DNA of 64,000 bases from Typhlomys cinereus (Eukaryota > Chordata > Mammalia > Rodentia > Platacanthomyidae), in NCBI GenBank assembly GCA_023101885.1, contig JALPQD010000087.1:7043102-7107101 (forward strand), read 5' to 3'. The notes beneath the pieces were generated by a model. It was not told the DNA's origin. It saw only the letters and a list, made by a program, of their open reading frames with translations, and searched no databases. How positions within the stretch are numbered: position 1 is the stretch's first letter; every line of letters starts with the position of its first letter. The position numbers and the translations under genes are program-made. Shown piece after piece: positions 1-11,459 of this stretch.

Positions 1-514
1 TGTCTTCAAAATGTGGATTTAGCCAAACTAGTCTGTCATTTGATGAGAACAGAATTTTCTACTGGACTTTCTTAGCTGAAACCTAAGACTCTGTAGCCAT
101 AACTTGGGCTATAAGATCAGTATGACTCAATATTATTTAATATATCAGCCTAAAAAGTAATCTCAGCAGTCACCCCAATACTTCAGCTCCCTAGAAGTCA
201 TTTTTTTTTTTGTCTTCAGAGAAGGTCTGTGAAACTATTTATTTACTTTAATGTCACAATAGTTCCCATGGTCAGGGTGTATGTAGCATTTAGATGCCAA
301 GCCAAAGTGGTAGAAGGAATACACATATGTGATAATCCCTTGGGGTCTCAATGTAAAGAGAAAAAGCCTTGGGAACAGGCCAGAATGGAAACCATACATG
401 GCAAGTGATAGACATCCTGGAAAGGAGCCTTGAACCCCTGGGTATTTCCTCCAGGACTGGCAATTATCTCTAACTATGTATATGCATGGTACATATTTCA
501 CCTAAACTAGCTAG
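1..514. other. Unassigned AT-rich DNA
   Basis: No coding region, RNA gene or recognisable repeat is seen apart from a short T run near 202-212. The open frames here are short, lack any recognisable domain and look like chance. Confidence 0.6.
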
Positions 515-635
515 TGCCCTGGATTCCTTAAGGACGTGGAATATATTTAGCTTTCTGTTCTCAATTCCTAGCACTCTGCCTAGTGTCCAAATGCACACTC
601 GTTGAATGCGTGAGTGAACTATTGGCAAGGTATGC
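515..635 (+). repeat. L2/MIR-type ancient SINE/LINE 3' end
   Basis: The segment runs through a degraded 'cttgaggac...cctagcac...gcctagtg...gttgaatg...gagtgaa' series, which follows the order of the conserved L2/MIR3 3' end (the part of the consensus reading 'cctggcacatagtaggcgctcaataaa...ttgaatgaatgaa'). It is an old mammalian relic with no coding capacity. The call rests on recalled consensus order, not an alignment. Confidence 0.55.
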
Positions 636-724
636 TATGATGGTGTCCTAAGTTCCACAGCATTAATGTGTGATATTTGTAAGTGTATATATCTATGGGC
701 AAAGAAGGGTGATACTATTGTTTT

Positions 725-935
725 GTTTTTAATAGTCTTTACTAGCCCAGGTTAGCTTCAAACTCATCAAATGGTCAAGGATGGTCTTGACCCTTGAACT
801 CCTCTTGATTCTACTTCCCATGTGCTGAGATTACAGGCGTGTACCAACAAGTCTGCCTTTTTTGTGGTCCTGGGGACTGAATCCAGGGCTTTAAATGCCA
901 AGTAAGCACTTACCAACTGGACCCCAACCCCTTGA
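725..935 (-). repeat. B4-type SINE (ID head + B1 body), antisense
   Basis: Read on the minus strand, the segment has an ID-like tRNA-derived head (complement of 'ggactgaatccagggctt...aagcactta') followed by a B1-like body (complement of 'gctgagattacaggcgtg' and of the 'cccaggttagcttcaaactc' region). ID followed by B1 is the rodent B4 architecture. The copy is diverged, so it is an old insertion. Confidence 0.7.
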
Positions 936-1673
936 TTTTTATTCTTAAGAGACTTGGGGAAAATGTTTGGAGGTTCCAAGAGACTATTCACCAATCAGCA
1001 TAAATGAAGGAGATGTTTTAAAATTATTAAAGATTTATCATCTTCATATAGAGAAACATATGCATATCATTATAAAAGTACCATGCACGTACACCTATGC
1101 ACACACGTGCCCAATGGTGAGAGGCTGTCTAGAGACCATGATCAGAGAGAATTGATGACTTCTTAAGTGGTGCGCTGTTGCACTAAATATTTTAAACTTA
1201 TAGAAAAAGAGTTTGGGTTGAGAAGGTTCAGAGAACAATGACGAGGTGAATAACAGAAACTCTGGAAGTAAACAGTGTTGAGTGGAAATATAGTTAGAAA
1301 AAGAATTCCATTTTTTTTTCAAGTAGAATTCTAGAATGGGGGCATTCAGGCATGTGCCATGTAGCTGTTTCAGTCTTTATATCCTTTGTATTGAACTCCA
1401 GAGTATGGGAACTGCAGAGAATTGAACTGGCCCAGAATCAATGTTCCAGAAGGACCGTTTAGTTCTTTTCTTAATGGTTGTTCAGTGTTATACAGCACAT
1501 CTCAGGAAATGAAAGAGAGAGCTAACTGCCCTGTTGGTCTTGGAACTGACTTGAAATCGAAGGCAGAAGTGGTACAGGAGAAAGAACTTAGGTTTCAGAA
1601 TCAGAAAGGCTTGGGTTCATTTTGTCCTTCTGCATTTGTGACTTTTGGCAAACCAAAGTGACACCCCAGATCC

Positions 1674-1676
<3 letters not shown>
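936..1676. other. Unassigned DNA
   Basis: Nothing supportable was seen. The frames are short and without recognisable motifs, and no repeat family was recognised. Confidence 0.55.

Positions 1677-1708
<32 letters not shown>
1677..1708. repeat. (CA)n microsatellite
   Basis: A pure dinucleotide tract, not attached to a SINE that I can recognise. Confidence 0.95.
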
Positions 1709-1712
<4 letters not shown>

Positions 1713-2509
1713 CTTGCCCATAAAATGAGTCTTTTCCTACTAACCTCTGGACAATTCACAGAGCGCCTGGAGCCTAGGAGAAAACATTAGCAAGTCTCCC
1801 TGTCTCCCACACCACGCATCTCCCCATCAGCATCTCCTCTCTGTCCTAGTCACATCTGTCTCTTGCCTAGATTGTTTTCCCATGTCCCAACTCTCCTCCC
1901 ACTTCCTCCCCTGCTTTTCCACAATGCCTATGTGATCCTGCAGCACCAAGTTCATTTCTTTACTTCCTGCATACAACTGGGGGCAATGGGGCCACTCTCC
2001 AAGAAAAGAATTGATTGATACCTGGTCCCTGTTCTGGCCCCACTCTACTCTCTGTTCAATCATAGTCTTATCCCAACCCCAACCCTTCCTCACTCTCTGG
2101 CGACATAGTTCTCAGTTTCCCCAGCCTGGAGGGATCCCCACAGCCAATTCACTGCCTAACACTTGCTAATTTTTACTGCTCATCTACAAAGTCTACTTCT
2201 TTAGTAGGGTTACCATCTCAAATTCAAAGAGCAACCCCATCAAGAAAAACACTCTTTTTGCTTCTTTTTAACACTCTTTTGAGTTTTGTTTTCCGCTACA
2301 GTAGTGATCTGTATTTGTCAGAGCCTCATCCCATAAATAAAAGGGCAGAGCCTCATCCCCCACACAACTGCAAAGAACACTAACTGTTCTCTTCTGTCTG
2401 TGATGGTTTGATTTTACAAACCTCACAGGGACCATCTGAGTCCTTGGCTGTTGGACAAATCTGAGTGGCAGGAAAGCCAAGGGAAAAACCATTTGGCCAC
2501 TGAACTTGT
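1709..2509. other. Unassigned DNA
   Basis: The first half is pyrimidine-rich on the plus strand. The minus-strand frame across 1827-2093 is an open stretch without any recognisable domain. No feature is supported. Confidence 0.5.
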
Positions 2510-2679
2510 TTTCAGTTTCATTATGCATTCCTGCAACAAAACACCCAACCAGAACAATGCTATAGGGGAAAGAGCTTCTTGGCTCACAGCTCCAGTTACA
2601 GTTCATCATGCTGGGAAGTTAAGACAGCAGGAGCTTACAGTTGGTAAGAACAGGCAGCAATGAATTGACATGTGCAAGG

Positions 2680-2728
<49 letters not shown>

Positions 2729-2930
2729 TTCTCTCTCTTCATGCAGCACAGCACCACCTGCCTGAGAAATGGTCCCACCCACTTGAGGCTGAGTCTTCCC
2801 ACATCAGTTAATGCAAACAAGACACTCACACAGGTGTCTCCAGAGGGCGACCCTAAATCCCTGTCAGGTATATCTGGAGACCTGCGTCCTAGGCAGCTGA
2901 TTGACAATTAAAACGAACCATTACACTGTT
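2510..2930 (-). mobile_element. MaLR-like rodent LTR, antisense, with internal (CT)n expansion
   Basis: On the minus strand the order of landmarks is that of a common rodent LTR-type repeat: a 'taattgtcaa' start, a 'ctgatgtgggaagac' block, a 'gtgggtgggacca' block, 'gatgaactgtaactggagctgtgagcc' in diverged form, and 'gttgggtgttttgttgca' near the end. The last part resembles ORR1/MaLR 3' ends. A CT microsatellite lies inside it. The family name is a guess; the LTR-like character is better supported. Confidence 0.5.
2681..2738. repeat. (CT)n microsatellite
   Basis: A pure CT tract of about 40 bases followed by interrupted CT. It lies inside the LTR-like repeat at 2510-2930 and is responsible for the artificial Leu-Ser and Arg-Glu open frames here. 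Confidence 0.95.
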
Positions 2931-3845
2931 ACTTTTAAATAATCACATTTGTCTACTATAAATGGCAATAGCTTGCTCATTTAGACAGCATAAAGATGAT
3001 TAGAAGTAAGCAATGACCTGCCACGTTCTACAGTGGCACAGATGTAGAACTTGTGTTGTAGCAAGCCAGGTTACACTCAGACATGTATGACAAATGATTT
3101 GCGAGCAGTTTTAGCAAGGGCTCCCACTAGGTCGTATTTTCACATCTTTATTCCTTTCGTATAAAAGCATTAATGATGTGAAGAGGTCAGTTTCATTTTA
3201 TTGCATTTTAGGAAGAAATTATATATTACAATTGAATTTGCAAAGTTGGGTATTTTCAAAGGTCAGGGGATGTATGCTTCATAGATGTAAAGGAGCATAA
3301 TGAAGCAGATGTTTTATTAGCTGTCTGAGGGATGACTTTGGGTCTATTATCTACCTTTGATTTAATCCCCTAGTCTCATATGCAGTTTGACCCCTTCCTT
3401 CTTATTGCCTATGTGGCCTTTGGATAGAGGTGGCAGTCTGAAACATTAGGGAAGTGTAATGTCAGCCACAAGATGCAGCCTCAGCTCAAGCCAGGACCAG
3501 TAAGGCAGGAAACAAGAATGCTTGCTTTCCATACCACAAAATGCAGGAGGGGACAAAGGTGGGCTCAGAGAAGGTACCAATTTTCAAGGGGGTCTAATCT
3601 ATAGATTGAAGGCCTTGAATTTTATTTCCTGAAGATACAGTCAGGGCTAGTTTTGCACTGGACGTCTACTGCATGCTGTTCAGGTTACCAACTGAATCAC
3701 ATGTGCACAGATTCAGCCTCCTATATGTAGTTTCCTTCCAGTAGATCAAGAAATTCCAAACCAGAGCCTGAGAGGGTAGCTAAAGAAGGCTTATTGGACC
3801 CTGTGCAGGCCTGTAATTATCTGTGACAACGACAGTTGTGTTGGT
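2931..3845. other. Unassigned DNA
   Basis: Nothing supportable was seen on either strand. Confidence 0.55.
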
Positions 3846-3978
3846 AAAAGGGCTAATGGACATTTATTGAACACTTCCTGTATACTGTGACATATCAATT
3901 GGATAAAATCCCTGTAGGATAGACATTGTTATTATTCCTGGTTACAGGCACACTAAGGACCAGATTGCAGAGTTAGAA
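3846..3978 (-). repeat. MIR relic, antisense
   Basis: The segment reads 'acatttattgaacacttcctgtata...gtaggatagacattgttattattcc...ggttacag', in the order of the reverse complement of the MIR core and 3' end (conserved 'tttattgagcacttactatgtg' and 'gtaggtactattattatcccc'). This is an ancient mammalian SINE fragment. Confidence 0.65.
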
Positions 3979-4344
3979 TGAAATGTGTCTTGTTAATGTC
4001 CACGTCTCATGCAGCCCTTGGGAATAAACTGCCCCAAAATCACAACAGTGCCCCTATAGAGTGGCTCATTCCCTCAGAGGGGTTGGAACACACAAAGAGA
4101 CACCTGTCTCAAGCTCTGAATGAGAAGGTGCGCATTGATTCTAAGACGGCGGCTCACCTCTTGCTGTTGCTTGGCACATCAAGGAGAGGCAGCTATGCTT
4201 AGCCTGCTTAACTGAATTTTCTAAACGTGCCAATGAAGAGTTTGTGTCATTGAGACCCAGGCCTCTTCCTCATCTGATCATCACCCCACCTCTACTGAAC
4301 AGCCATGGCGGCCTTAGAATTTACATATATGCTTCCATTAGCCT
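3979..4344. other. Unassigned DNA
   Basis: A 74-codon frame at 3978-4202 has no recognisable domain and no supporting context, and nothing else is seen. Confidence 0.5.
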
Positions 4345-4498
4345 GATCTTTTTGGTTTGGGTTTTGGTTTGGATTGGTTTTCTGACACAGGATCTGATAT
4401 AGGGCAGGCTGGTCTCCAACTTAGCAAAGTATGATCCTAAACTCTAGATCTACCTACTTCCACCTCCTGAGATCATACCATACCTAGCCAACCTGCTC
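4345..4498 (-). repeat. B1-type SINE, antisense, diverged
   Basis: A T-rich start followed by 'gacacaggatctgatatagggcaggctggtctcc' and later 'cacctcctgagatcatacca' gives the order of an antisense B1 (gagacagggtctc...ggctggcctcgaac...ctgggattaca). It is heavily mutated. Confidence 0.6.
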
Positions 4499-4942
4499 TT
4501 TTTAAGTGCTGATGCTTACTCCTTGCTAGAATCACTGAGATATCTATCAAGCAGCAGGGATCTCAAGGTCACTGCCTATTTGGCCAACTCCCACTCAGCC
4601 CTTTCCTCTTCTCCCACAGAATGCATATCTTTCTTCTTTGGACTCAGCACCTTGGCATTTCTTTAGTGCTCGTTTCACTGTAACTGACATGGAGAGTTTG
4701 TTAGTGCTAACAGATATCCCTTGTAAGCTTAACACGAGAGTATGCTTCCTTAGCTCCCTAATACACTTACACAACCAGGGTGTTCTAAGACTTCCCACTC
4801 AGCTCTTCAAGGAAGTCACTGTCCCCTTGGATGTGGTTTATTGTTTTTTTTTTCCTACAACTCGCTGAACATAGAAATAACCACACTCCATTTCAACCCA
4901 AACTGATATTTGATACATCACTGTACTCCAGAAAATTCAGCC
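4499..4942. other. Unassigned DNA
   Basis: Overlapping short frames on both strands at 4595-4868 have no recognisable domain. No repeat is recognised. Confidence 0.5.
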
Positions 4943-5345
4943 AAGAACTGCTCTAGTTAAAGTACTTACTGTGCAAGCGAAAGTTCTGGAGTTTGGATGC
5001 CCAGAACCCACATAAAATGCTGGGTGGGTGTGGCAGCCTGTCTGCAATTCCAACCTTGGAAGATGGAGAATGGGAATCTCTAGAGCAAGCTAGCTAACCA
5101 GATTAGCCCTATAGGCAAGCCTTGGGTTTGATTAGATACCTTGCCTCAGAAGGAATAACATGAAAGAATATGGTGACTGAAGATGACCTCTGGTATCAAA
5201 ATTAGGTCTCTACATACATGCTCACACATGTGTATCCACACATGCACATGAACCCACACATGAAAACATGCATTCCCTACACACACACATACAAACATAC
5301 ATACACACATACACACACTCATGCACGTGCACACGAAAGAAAAAA
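4943..5345 (+). repeat. B4/RSINE-like composite SINE with (CA)n tail
   Basis: A tRNA-like head remnant ('agttaaagtacttactgtgcaagc', then 'gtttggatgcccagaacccaca') is followed by 'gctgggtgggtgtggcagcc', an 'agcaagctagctaaccagat' block and a 'gatgacctctggt' block, then a long CACA/CATA tail. The same series recurs at 5640 and 15029, so these are one dispersed SINE type. Confidence 0.65.
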
Positions 5346-5639
5346 ACATAAGATGAAGTGTCAGAGCAGTTCATACTTTTATGATGAAGTGATTGTATCT
5401 TTCCTGCTCAAAGAAGGACAGAAGCTTTTTTAAAAAGGCATTTCTGCGTATATTAAACACATTTCAATGCCTGACTTAATGTAAGTTTTTTTCCCCTAGA
5501 TCAATCAAATCAAGGAAATCTCCCCTTTTCAACAAACAGAACATAGTTACTATTGGACTTGCAAAGCTCAAAAAGAAGCAACCCTCTTGCCCCATTTTCA
5601 AAGACAGCCAATATTTCATTATTTTAAAAATATACCTCT

Positions 5640-5965
5640 GGGCTGGATAAATGTCTATGTAGCTAAATCCTTTGCCTCACATGCAGCGTGACCTGAGTTC
5701 CAATTCCCAGATTGCGCATAAAAATGTCAGGCAGGTAAAACTGTAATTCTAGCTTTGGAAGGCAGGGTCTGGGAATCTTCAAAGCAAGCTAGCCAGCCAG
5801 ACTAGCCCTAAGAATAGGACCTGGGTGTAATTGGAAACCCAGACTCACAATGAAGTGGTAGAGAAATCAAGAATGGGTCGTGGTATCATCTTTGGGCCTC
5901 CACAGACACACACTCAAATATACTTGTGTACATACATTAACACACACACACACACACATACAAAA
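5640..5965 (+). repeat. B4/RSINE-like composite SINE
   Basis: It has the head 'gggctggataaatgtctatgtagc', a B-box-like 'gagttccaattccc', then an 'agcaagctagccagccaga' block and a 'gggcctccacagacacaca' end running into (CA)n. It shares its layout with the copies at 4943 and 15029. Confidence 0.7.
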
Positions 5966-6002
5966 GCACCCTATACTTCTGATGAATGAATATTCATCAG
6001 AA

Positions 6003-6025
6003 ATCCAGATAGATAGATAGGTCGG

Positions 6026-6091
<66 letters not shown>
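6003..6091. repeat. (GATA)n microsatellite
   Basis: About 20 tetranucleotide units with one early variant ('ggtcggtaga'). Confidence 0.97.
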
Positions 6092-6092
<1 letters not shown>

Positions 6093-6856
6093 CTTTTACT
6101 TTTGCTCCCTCCTTTTCCCTTACTTCATTCCATCTCCTTCCCACCTAGCAACTTGACAAACCACCAAGCAATCTATGTCCTTTGGATCACTAGAAAGAAA
6201 GCAGTGCTTCTATATCTACTATGAACTCATAGAGTGTTAAAAAATTCTTACTTTGGTGGTTAGCAAGGCACTAGTTGCATTTACAATTTATGATTGCTGT
6301 TATTCTGAAGGAATTATTCTCATCCATGCAGAATAATCTCCTCTAGAATCCCAAAGCCGCCTTCATGCATCACCTACAGAGTGCCTTGAAGAGATAGCTC
6401 ATAGTCAATATGTAGCAAATTACATTCATATATTTCAAATGTCATTGCAAAATATCTTTCCAATATGTGTACTGATATGTAAGATGCATGTGGAATCTAA
6501 TTACAGTCAAGTTTATAGTCTATCATTCAGATAATTTATTAGAAGATATAAATATGCATCTAGTAATGTTCTTGCTGTTGCATACATTGATTGAGTCCTT
6601 TAGATTTTTTTATAACTACCATTTTGTCTTTGAATATGAGTCTTACAGATTTCTATTTTGCCCATTATAAATTTATTCAAAAGTTTGTATATGAGCCAAA
6701 GTAAGACTGAGTCTCTTTTGAATGCAAATAAGTAGGTAATGGAAACCAAGAAAAAAAAATTCACTATGTGTGTCATTATGGACATAGCTAATGGTGTTAA
6801 GTTGATGATTTTGAATTAGCATGAGTTGTTGTAATCAAGCATTGCATTGTAGCTCA
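6092..6856. other. Unassigned AT-rich DNA
   Basis: No gene or recognised repeat. The two 60-codon frames near 6488-6785 look like chance. Confidence 0.55.
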
Positions 6857-7155
6857 TGTGTTTGGATACTTGGTCCTCAGCTATTGATGCCCACTAGAAA
6901 GGTTGTCGAACCTTTGCTGGAGGAAGTAAGTCACTGAGACCAGGCCTTGAGGTTTGATAGCCACACCCCCCTTCTTGTTCTCTTTCTGGGCTTGCTGATG
7001 GTAATTGCATTGCTAAACAGTCTTTTGTCCTGCCACCATGCCTTCTTCTCTGTGATGGACTATGTTTCTCTGGAACCATAAGCCAGAATGTGCCCTTCCT
7101 CTTCTGATGTTCCTTTGACCTATTTTCTCTTAACAATGAGAAATTGAGTAATACA
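6857..7155 (+). mobile_element. ORR1-type MaLR LTR
   Basis: The order of landmarks is that of rodent ORR1 LTRs: 'gtttggatacttggtcctcagc', 'tttgctggaggaagtaagtcac', 'ggccttgaggtttgatagcc', 'ctgccaccatgcctt', 'gatggactatgtttctctggaaccataagcca' (split by small changes), and a 'gagtaata' end. Only the LTR is seen, so it is a solo or partial LTR. The 80-codon frame on the opposite strand is a shadow of this repeat. Confidence 0.8.
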
Positions 7156-8500
7156 CATTGCTAGGTTGAAATCATACACACATAGTATATATAAGCACAT
7201 GAATGTTAGTGTGTACACTTACTTTTCTGGTAACATAGTAAAGCTATAATAAATAGTTTATGCTTTTTCAGGAAATCTTAAAAGTTTAATTTATAACTGT
7301 TTCTTATGTTTAAATGTTCTATATGAAGGTCATTTATTTTTAATTGCTCAAAATGTCAGCAGAAGTTATCTTGGTATAATCAATAACCACTTTTTTCTTT
7401 ATCTCCAGGTTTATGAAAAAATACTGAATCCAAGTCATTTTTAAAAGGAAGTATGGCCTATTTTAGAGTCTGATCGATAGGTAAACACATAAACACAGAA
7501 TTTAATTCTGCTTGGGCAGTCTCTACAGCATTCCACACTTACTCTGCATTTTCTAGACTGGAATCACTTGCGAAGCAGTCTGTGATGTGAAGAAGCAGCC
7601 CCCAGTTGAGACATCCCATGGTCATAAAGAGGCCTTCAGTTTTACCATGCTGACATAGTGGACAGGTCACGATTAGTCCCATGTTTCTTATCAAGCCAGT
7701 CTTATTGGTAATGGGAATCTCAGCTGACCAAACTCACTTAAAATAAGTTTCTAAAAACTTATGGTCCAGTTGTCTTATAGATTGGGTGATAAAAGCACCA
7801 AAGCCTGCAGTCATCTTTGTGGTCACTGCCCTTCTCCTGGCAAATGCTTGGGTAAAGAAAGGAGGCGGAATACTACACTGAACCAAGGCTAGCTCTTGGC
7901 CAACAGCCTTTATCCACAGAGCAACTGCAACTTTTCTAGCAGAACATCCTTCTTACTGAGGAAAACTCTATAAAACAACAACAGAGAGATGCTAGAATAA
8001 AGGAAAACACTAGCTGACATGTTTTCAGGGTTTTAATGAAGAGATAATTTTGAGAAATACTTGCCTGCCAAGTGTTTTTTTTTTTAATCTACGCTTCCAG
8101 AATAGAGAAATCTAGGGATTCTCTTGAGGTTTTAATCCTAAGAATGAAACTATATGACCTGATATCCTTTTTCTACAGGAAGACCTCCATGTGGGAATAA
8201 TTTAGATTGCAATAGAAATAGGGACAGAAAGAAAGCCCACTCTCTGGCTAGCACACTGTCTCTGTGAAAAAGATCATGTGACATTGGACAAAAACATAGC
8301 AACATATTCACACTTTTAATCCAATCTAATTGAACTTAAATTTGCTTCTGGTCCTTTGGCTATCTGTCTTCTGGAGATTCCAATCTTTGTTAAAACAAAG
8401 GAAGGAAGCCTCTTCCTCACCCACAATATGGAAAAAGAGTGATATCATGTAGAAAAGTAGGAACAAATGAAACACTGGAGGATTAAAATTGCAGAATGAT
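7156..8500. other. Unassigned AT-rich DNA
   Basis: No open frame of note, RNA gene or recognised repeat. Confidence 0.55.
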
Positions 8501-8715
8501 GGGCTAGTGAGATGGCTCAGTGAATAAAGGTGCTTGCCATGAAGCTGATGTCATTTGTTTGATTCCTGGAAGCTACATGGTGGAAGGAAGAAACTACCTC
8601 CCACAAGTTGTTCTCTGACCTCACACGTGTCAAAGCATGCATATGTACTTATACACGGATGCATATAGTCATACTAGATAGAGAGAGACAGATATATGCA
8701 GAAACATTTTTAAAG
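8501..8715 (+). repeat. B3-type SINE
   Basis: The head 'gggctagtgagatggctcag' is B2/B3-like. It is followed by 'aaaggtgcttgcc', 'ctacatggtggaaggaag', 'caagttgttctctgacctc' and 'cacacgtg', the diagnostic order of rodent B3. It retains A-box- and B-box-like segments of a tRNA-derived pol III promoter, but the B box is mutated. Confidence 0.8.
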
Positions 8716-9707
8716 AGTTCAAATAATAGGTTGTCATAAACTATCATTCCCTACAATACATGATAGTAATAGTCATAGTTTCTTCGTTTATAATTGGGGA
8801 TTTGACAAAACTTGGGGAAAAAAATGGTTATAGAGAGAATTAAAGAAGTACCAAGTATGTGGTGCCAGAACATTCTTCTGTGTGGTCATGCTTATAATCA
8901 TATCATAACATTTTCTCAAGTTTTCACTCATGAAGCTTTCCCTCTCATGTAGAAATCGGAAAAGAAGGATGAGCACCATTCTAGTAACTAAAAATGAAAA
9001 AATGAAGCAATCAAATAAAGATCAAGAAATTACAGTGTGCAAACTCTACCCATCTCCTAAGATAACAGCCAGCACACAATAGTGTTCAGCCTCTATTGAG
9101 CTTATCAGTACTGTCACTGAGACAGGTTCTGGAGCAGCATAATTGGCTTCAAAATTCTTTGTGCATATTTCCTGCAAGCGCTCTGTCCCTCTTTCTGCCC
9201 TTGAAGCCTTCTGCATGGCAGCTGTTTCGCTCCTTGCCCCCTGCTCCTGTGTGACAAGGACCCAGGACATTCCAGGAACCCTGCTGAATTCTAACCCCCA
9301 GGGAGTTTCAGTCTTTCATGACTTCTCAGGCATGTGGCCCATCTGGACACCACGTTCTGGAAACTGAAGCTACCCCCTTGTCTCCAACTCAGTTCCACAC
9401 CCAGATACTTACAATTCCTTTACTCTCCTGTTCTCTGCCATCCCTGTTAATGGAATTTTGTATCAGACCCTGAAACTGTAGGCCATTTGTATATTCAAAG
9501 AAGTAAACCTCCTTTTGAGGAATATACTACCAAAAATAGTACTCGAGAACATAGAACAGAAAATAATTCAACATAAAACAGAGTCCTTGAAGATCAAATT
9601 TCACATTAAAAGAATCATGTAGCATGTTCTGATATGGTATTTAATCATGCCATTGAGGAAAAGCTGCGCAAACGCAGTAATAGTTTTGTCTCCTGTGTGA
9701 CATTAAG
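8716..9707. other. Unassigned DNA
   Basis: Two overlapping 74-codon frames on opposite strands at 9046-9367 carry no recognisable domain. Nothing else is supported. Confidence 0.5.
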
Positions 9708-9719
9708 AATTCAAAGCAT

Positions 9720-9997
9720 CGGACTGGAGAGATGGCTTCAGGGTTAAGAGTCTGCCTCAAAAGCAGAAAAATCTGAATTCAAATCTTGGACCCCACATGA
9801 TATCACAGGGTAGAAATACCAGCATCCTGAATTTCTGACCCTGGAAGGAAAAACCTGGGAAACCACAGAGAAAAAAAGTAAAAAGAAAGTAGAGCAATCC
9901 AGGATGATTCCCAAAGTCACCGCTGGGCCTCCATAGGTACATGCAGTGTTTCTGACACACACACAACAACAACGAAAAAATAAATAGTATTTTTTAA
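9720..9997 (+). repeat. B2-like SINE, lineage-specific type
   Basis: The head 'ggactggagagatggctt' is followed by 'gggttaagagtctgcctc', a weak B box, the body block 'gcaatccaggatgattccc', 'gggcctcca', and a short (CA)n/A-rich tail. It is flanked by an imperfect duplication of about 12 bases (9708-9719 and 9998-10009, 10 of 12 matching). The family recurs at 10321, 19591, 20605, 25485, 28858, 31918, 51977 and 62420. It is tRNA-derived and depends on L1 for mobility. Confidence 0.8.
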
Positions 9998-10320
9998 AAT
10001 TCCAAGTATTAGAAGTCTATCATAAACAAGGGCCCGGAAAGTATATATCATCTATTGTTTGAGAACTTTGGAAACTTTTTTTTTCCCATAGAAATCTAAA
10101 CTTTCTAAGTCAACCTTCATAAAAATGCATAATCAAGTGCTATGTAGAACAAACTCTACATCATGCCATTAGTTCCATCACATATGTCCAAAGGGACCCT
10201 GTTATCACCCAAAGGCCAGCCACAGTTTGCTTCGGCCGAATGCAAAGAAATGAGATATTTCCTTTAAAGAACATTCCCCATGTGCTTCAGCACAGTATTT
10301 TTCTGTAATCAGCACTCTTC

Positions 10321-10570
10321 ATAAATTTTTTTCTGCATGCATGTGTGTGTGTGTTCCTATATGTAGAGAGGGACTGTTTGCCTATGCAGGTCCAAAGCTG
10401 ACTTCCAGAATCATCGTGGATAGCTCTACCTCCTTTTTTCATTGCTCTATAGTTTCCTAGGCTCTGCTTTCCACCTGGAAGTACAGGCCACCACCACATC
10501 TGTCTGGGCATTTTTGCATAGGATCTGGGATCCCAACTCAGATCCTTCCCTAAGTCATCTCTCCAACCCC
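10321..10570 (-). repeat. B2-like SINE, lineage-specific type, antisense
   Basis: Read on the minus strand it starts with a diverged 'ggttggagagatgact' head, then 'gttgggatcccagatcc', the 'agctatccacgatgattc' block, 'ttggacctgcataggcaaac', and a short (CA)n tail. It is the same family as the copy at 9720. The 111-codon minus-strand frame is a read-through of the SINE, not a gene. Confidence 0.75.
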
Positions 10571-11315
10571 TCTTCTGATTAATTACTCCACTTTTGCCAT
10601 GCCTGGACTGGACTGGATTCAAGATGCAATTAGTGTCTTGATGAATCTCTATAGCTCCAAAGAAAGAAAAACATAATGTAGCGAATAAAATCGAAGGACA
10701 TGGTTGGAGATTACATGATACTAGACACTAAACCTGTGGCCAGAGACTCACAAACTTACACCAAGTAATGTTCTTCTTTTCTGTTCAAGAATTTTCATTG
10801 ACCCTTGTCTATCAGTACCACAAGACCGAGAAAAGATAAGGCAGGCACAAGGAAATAATGTAAAGCATCTCTAAAAGTTTTCCAGAACCGAGCACAAATC
10901 ATCAGAGGAAAAACTTCTGCTTGAGTCAAGAGCTCTAAGTAGATATTAAAAGAATGCACTTCTGGGGTAGTCTCGTTGTTTACAGCCCTCAAGAACCTAC
11001 AGCAGATGCCTGTGTTTGCTGTTTTGGGTCTTGGCCAATTCTCTCAGATTCTTTGTTCCTTTTTTAGATATGATTAAAAGATCCAAGAATGTCAGTGCTC
11101 TCTCTAAATCCCAAATAAACATGCTGAATACTGTGATGTTGGGGTCAGGGTCTATATGTACTGAGACCATGCTATGACATGCCTTGGAATAGCAATCCCT
11201 AGAGACTCTTCCATAAACAAATAACAGAAAGCAGATGGACACTAAGTTCCCATGACCTTTAAAAATAACAACTTATCAACTTTTGAACTTTTGGCATGAT
11301 TCTCCTCTATTTGCT
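10571..11315. other. Unassigned DNA
   Basis: Short minus-strand frames at 10795-11242 have no recognisable domain. No repeat is recognised. Confidence 0.5.
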
Positions 11316-11459
11316 GGAAGGAAGGAAGGAAGGAAGGAAGGAAGGAAGGAAGGAAGGAAGGAAGGAAGGAAGGAAGGAAGGAAGGAAGGAAGGAAGGAAG
11401 GAAGGAAGGAAGGAAGGAAGGAAGGAAGGAAGGAAGGGAGGGAGGGAGGGAGGGAGGAA
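11316..11459. repeat. (GAAG)n/(GGGA)n polypurine microsatellite
   Basis: About 30 GGAA units followed by a few GGGA units, all purine on the plus strand. It generates the spurious repetitive Gly-Arg-Lys-Glu frames. Such mirror-symmetric purine tracts can form triplex structures. Confidence 0.97.

Noticed and set aside
6003..6091. Possible CRISPR-like or other spaced array
   Set aside because: It is a continuous tetranucleotide microsatellite without spacers, and the DNA is mammalian.
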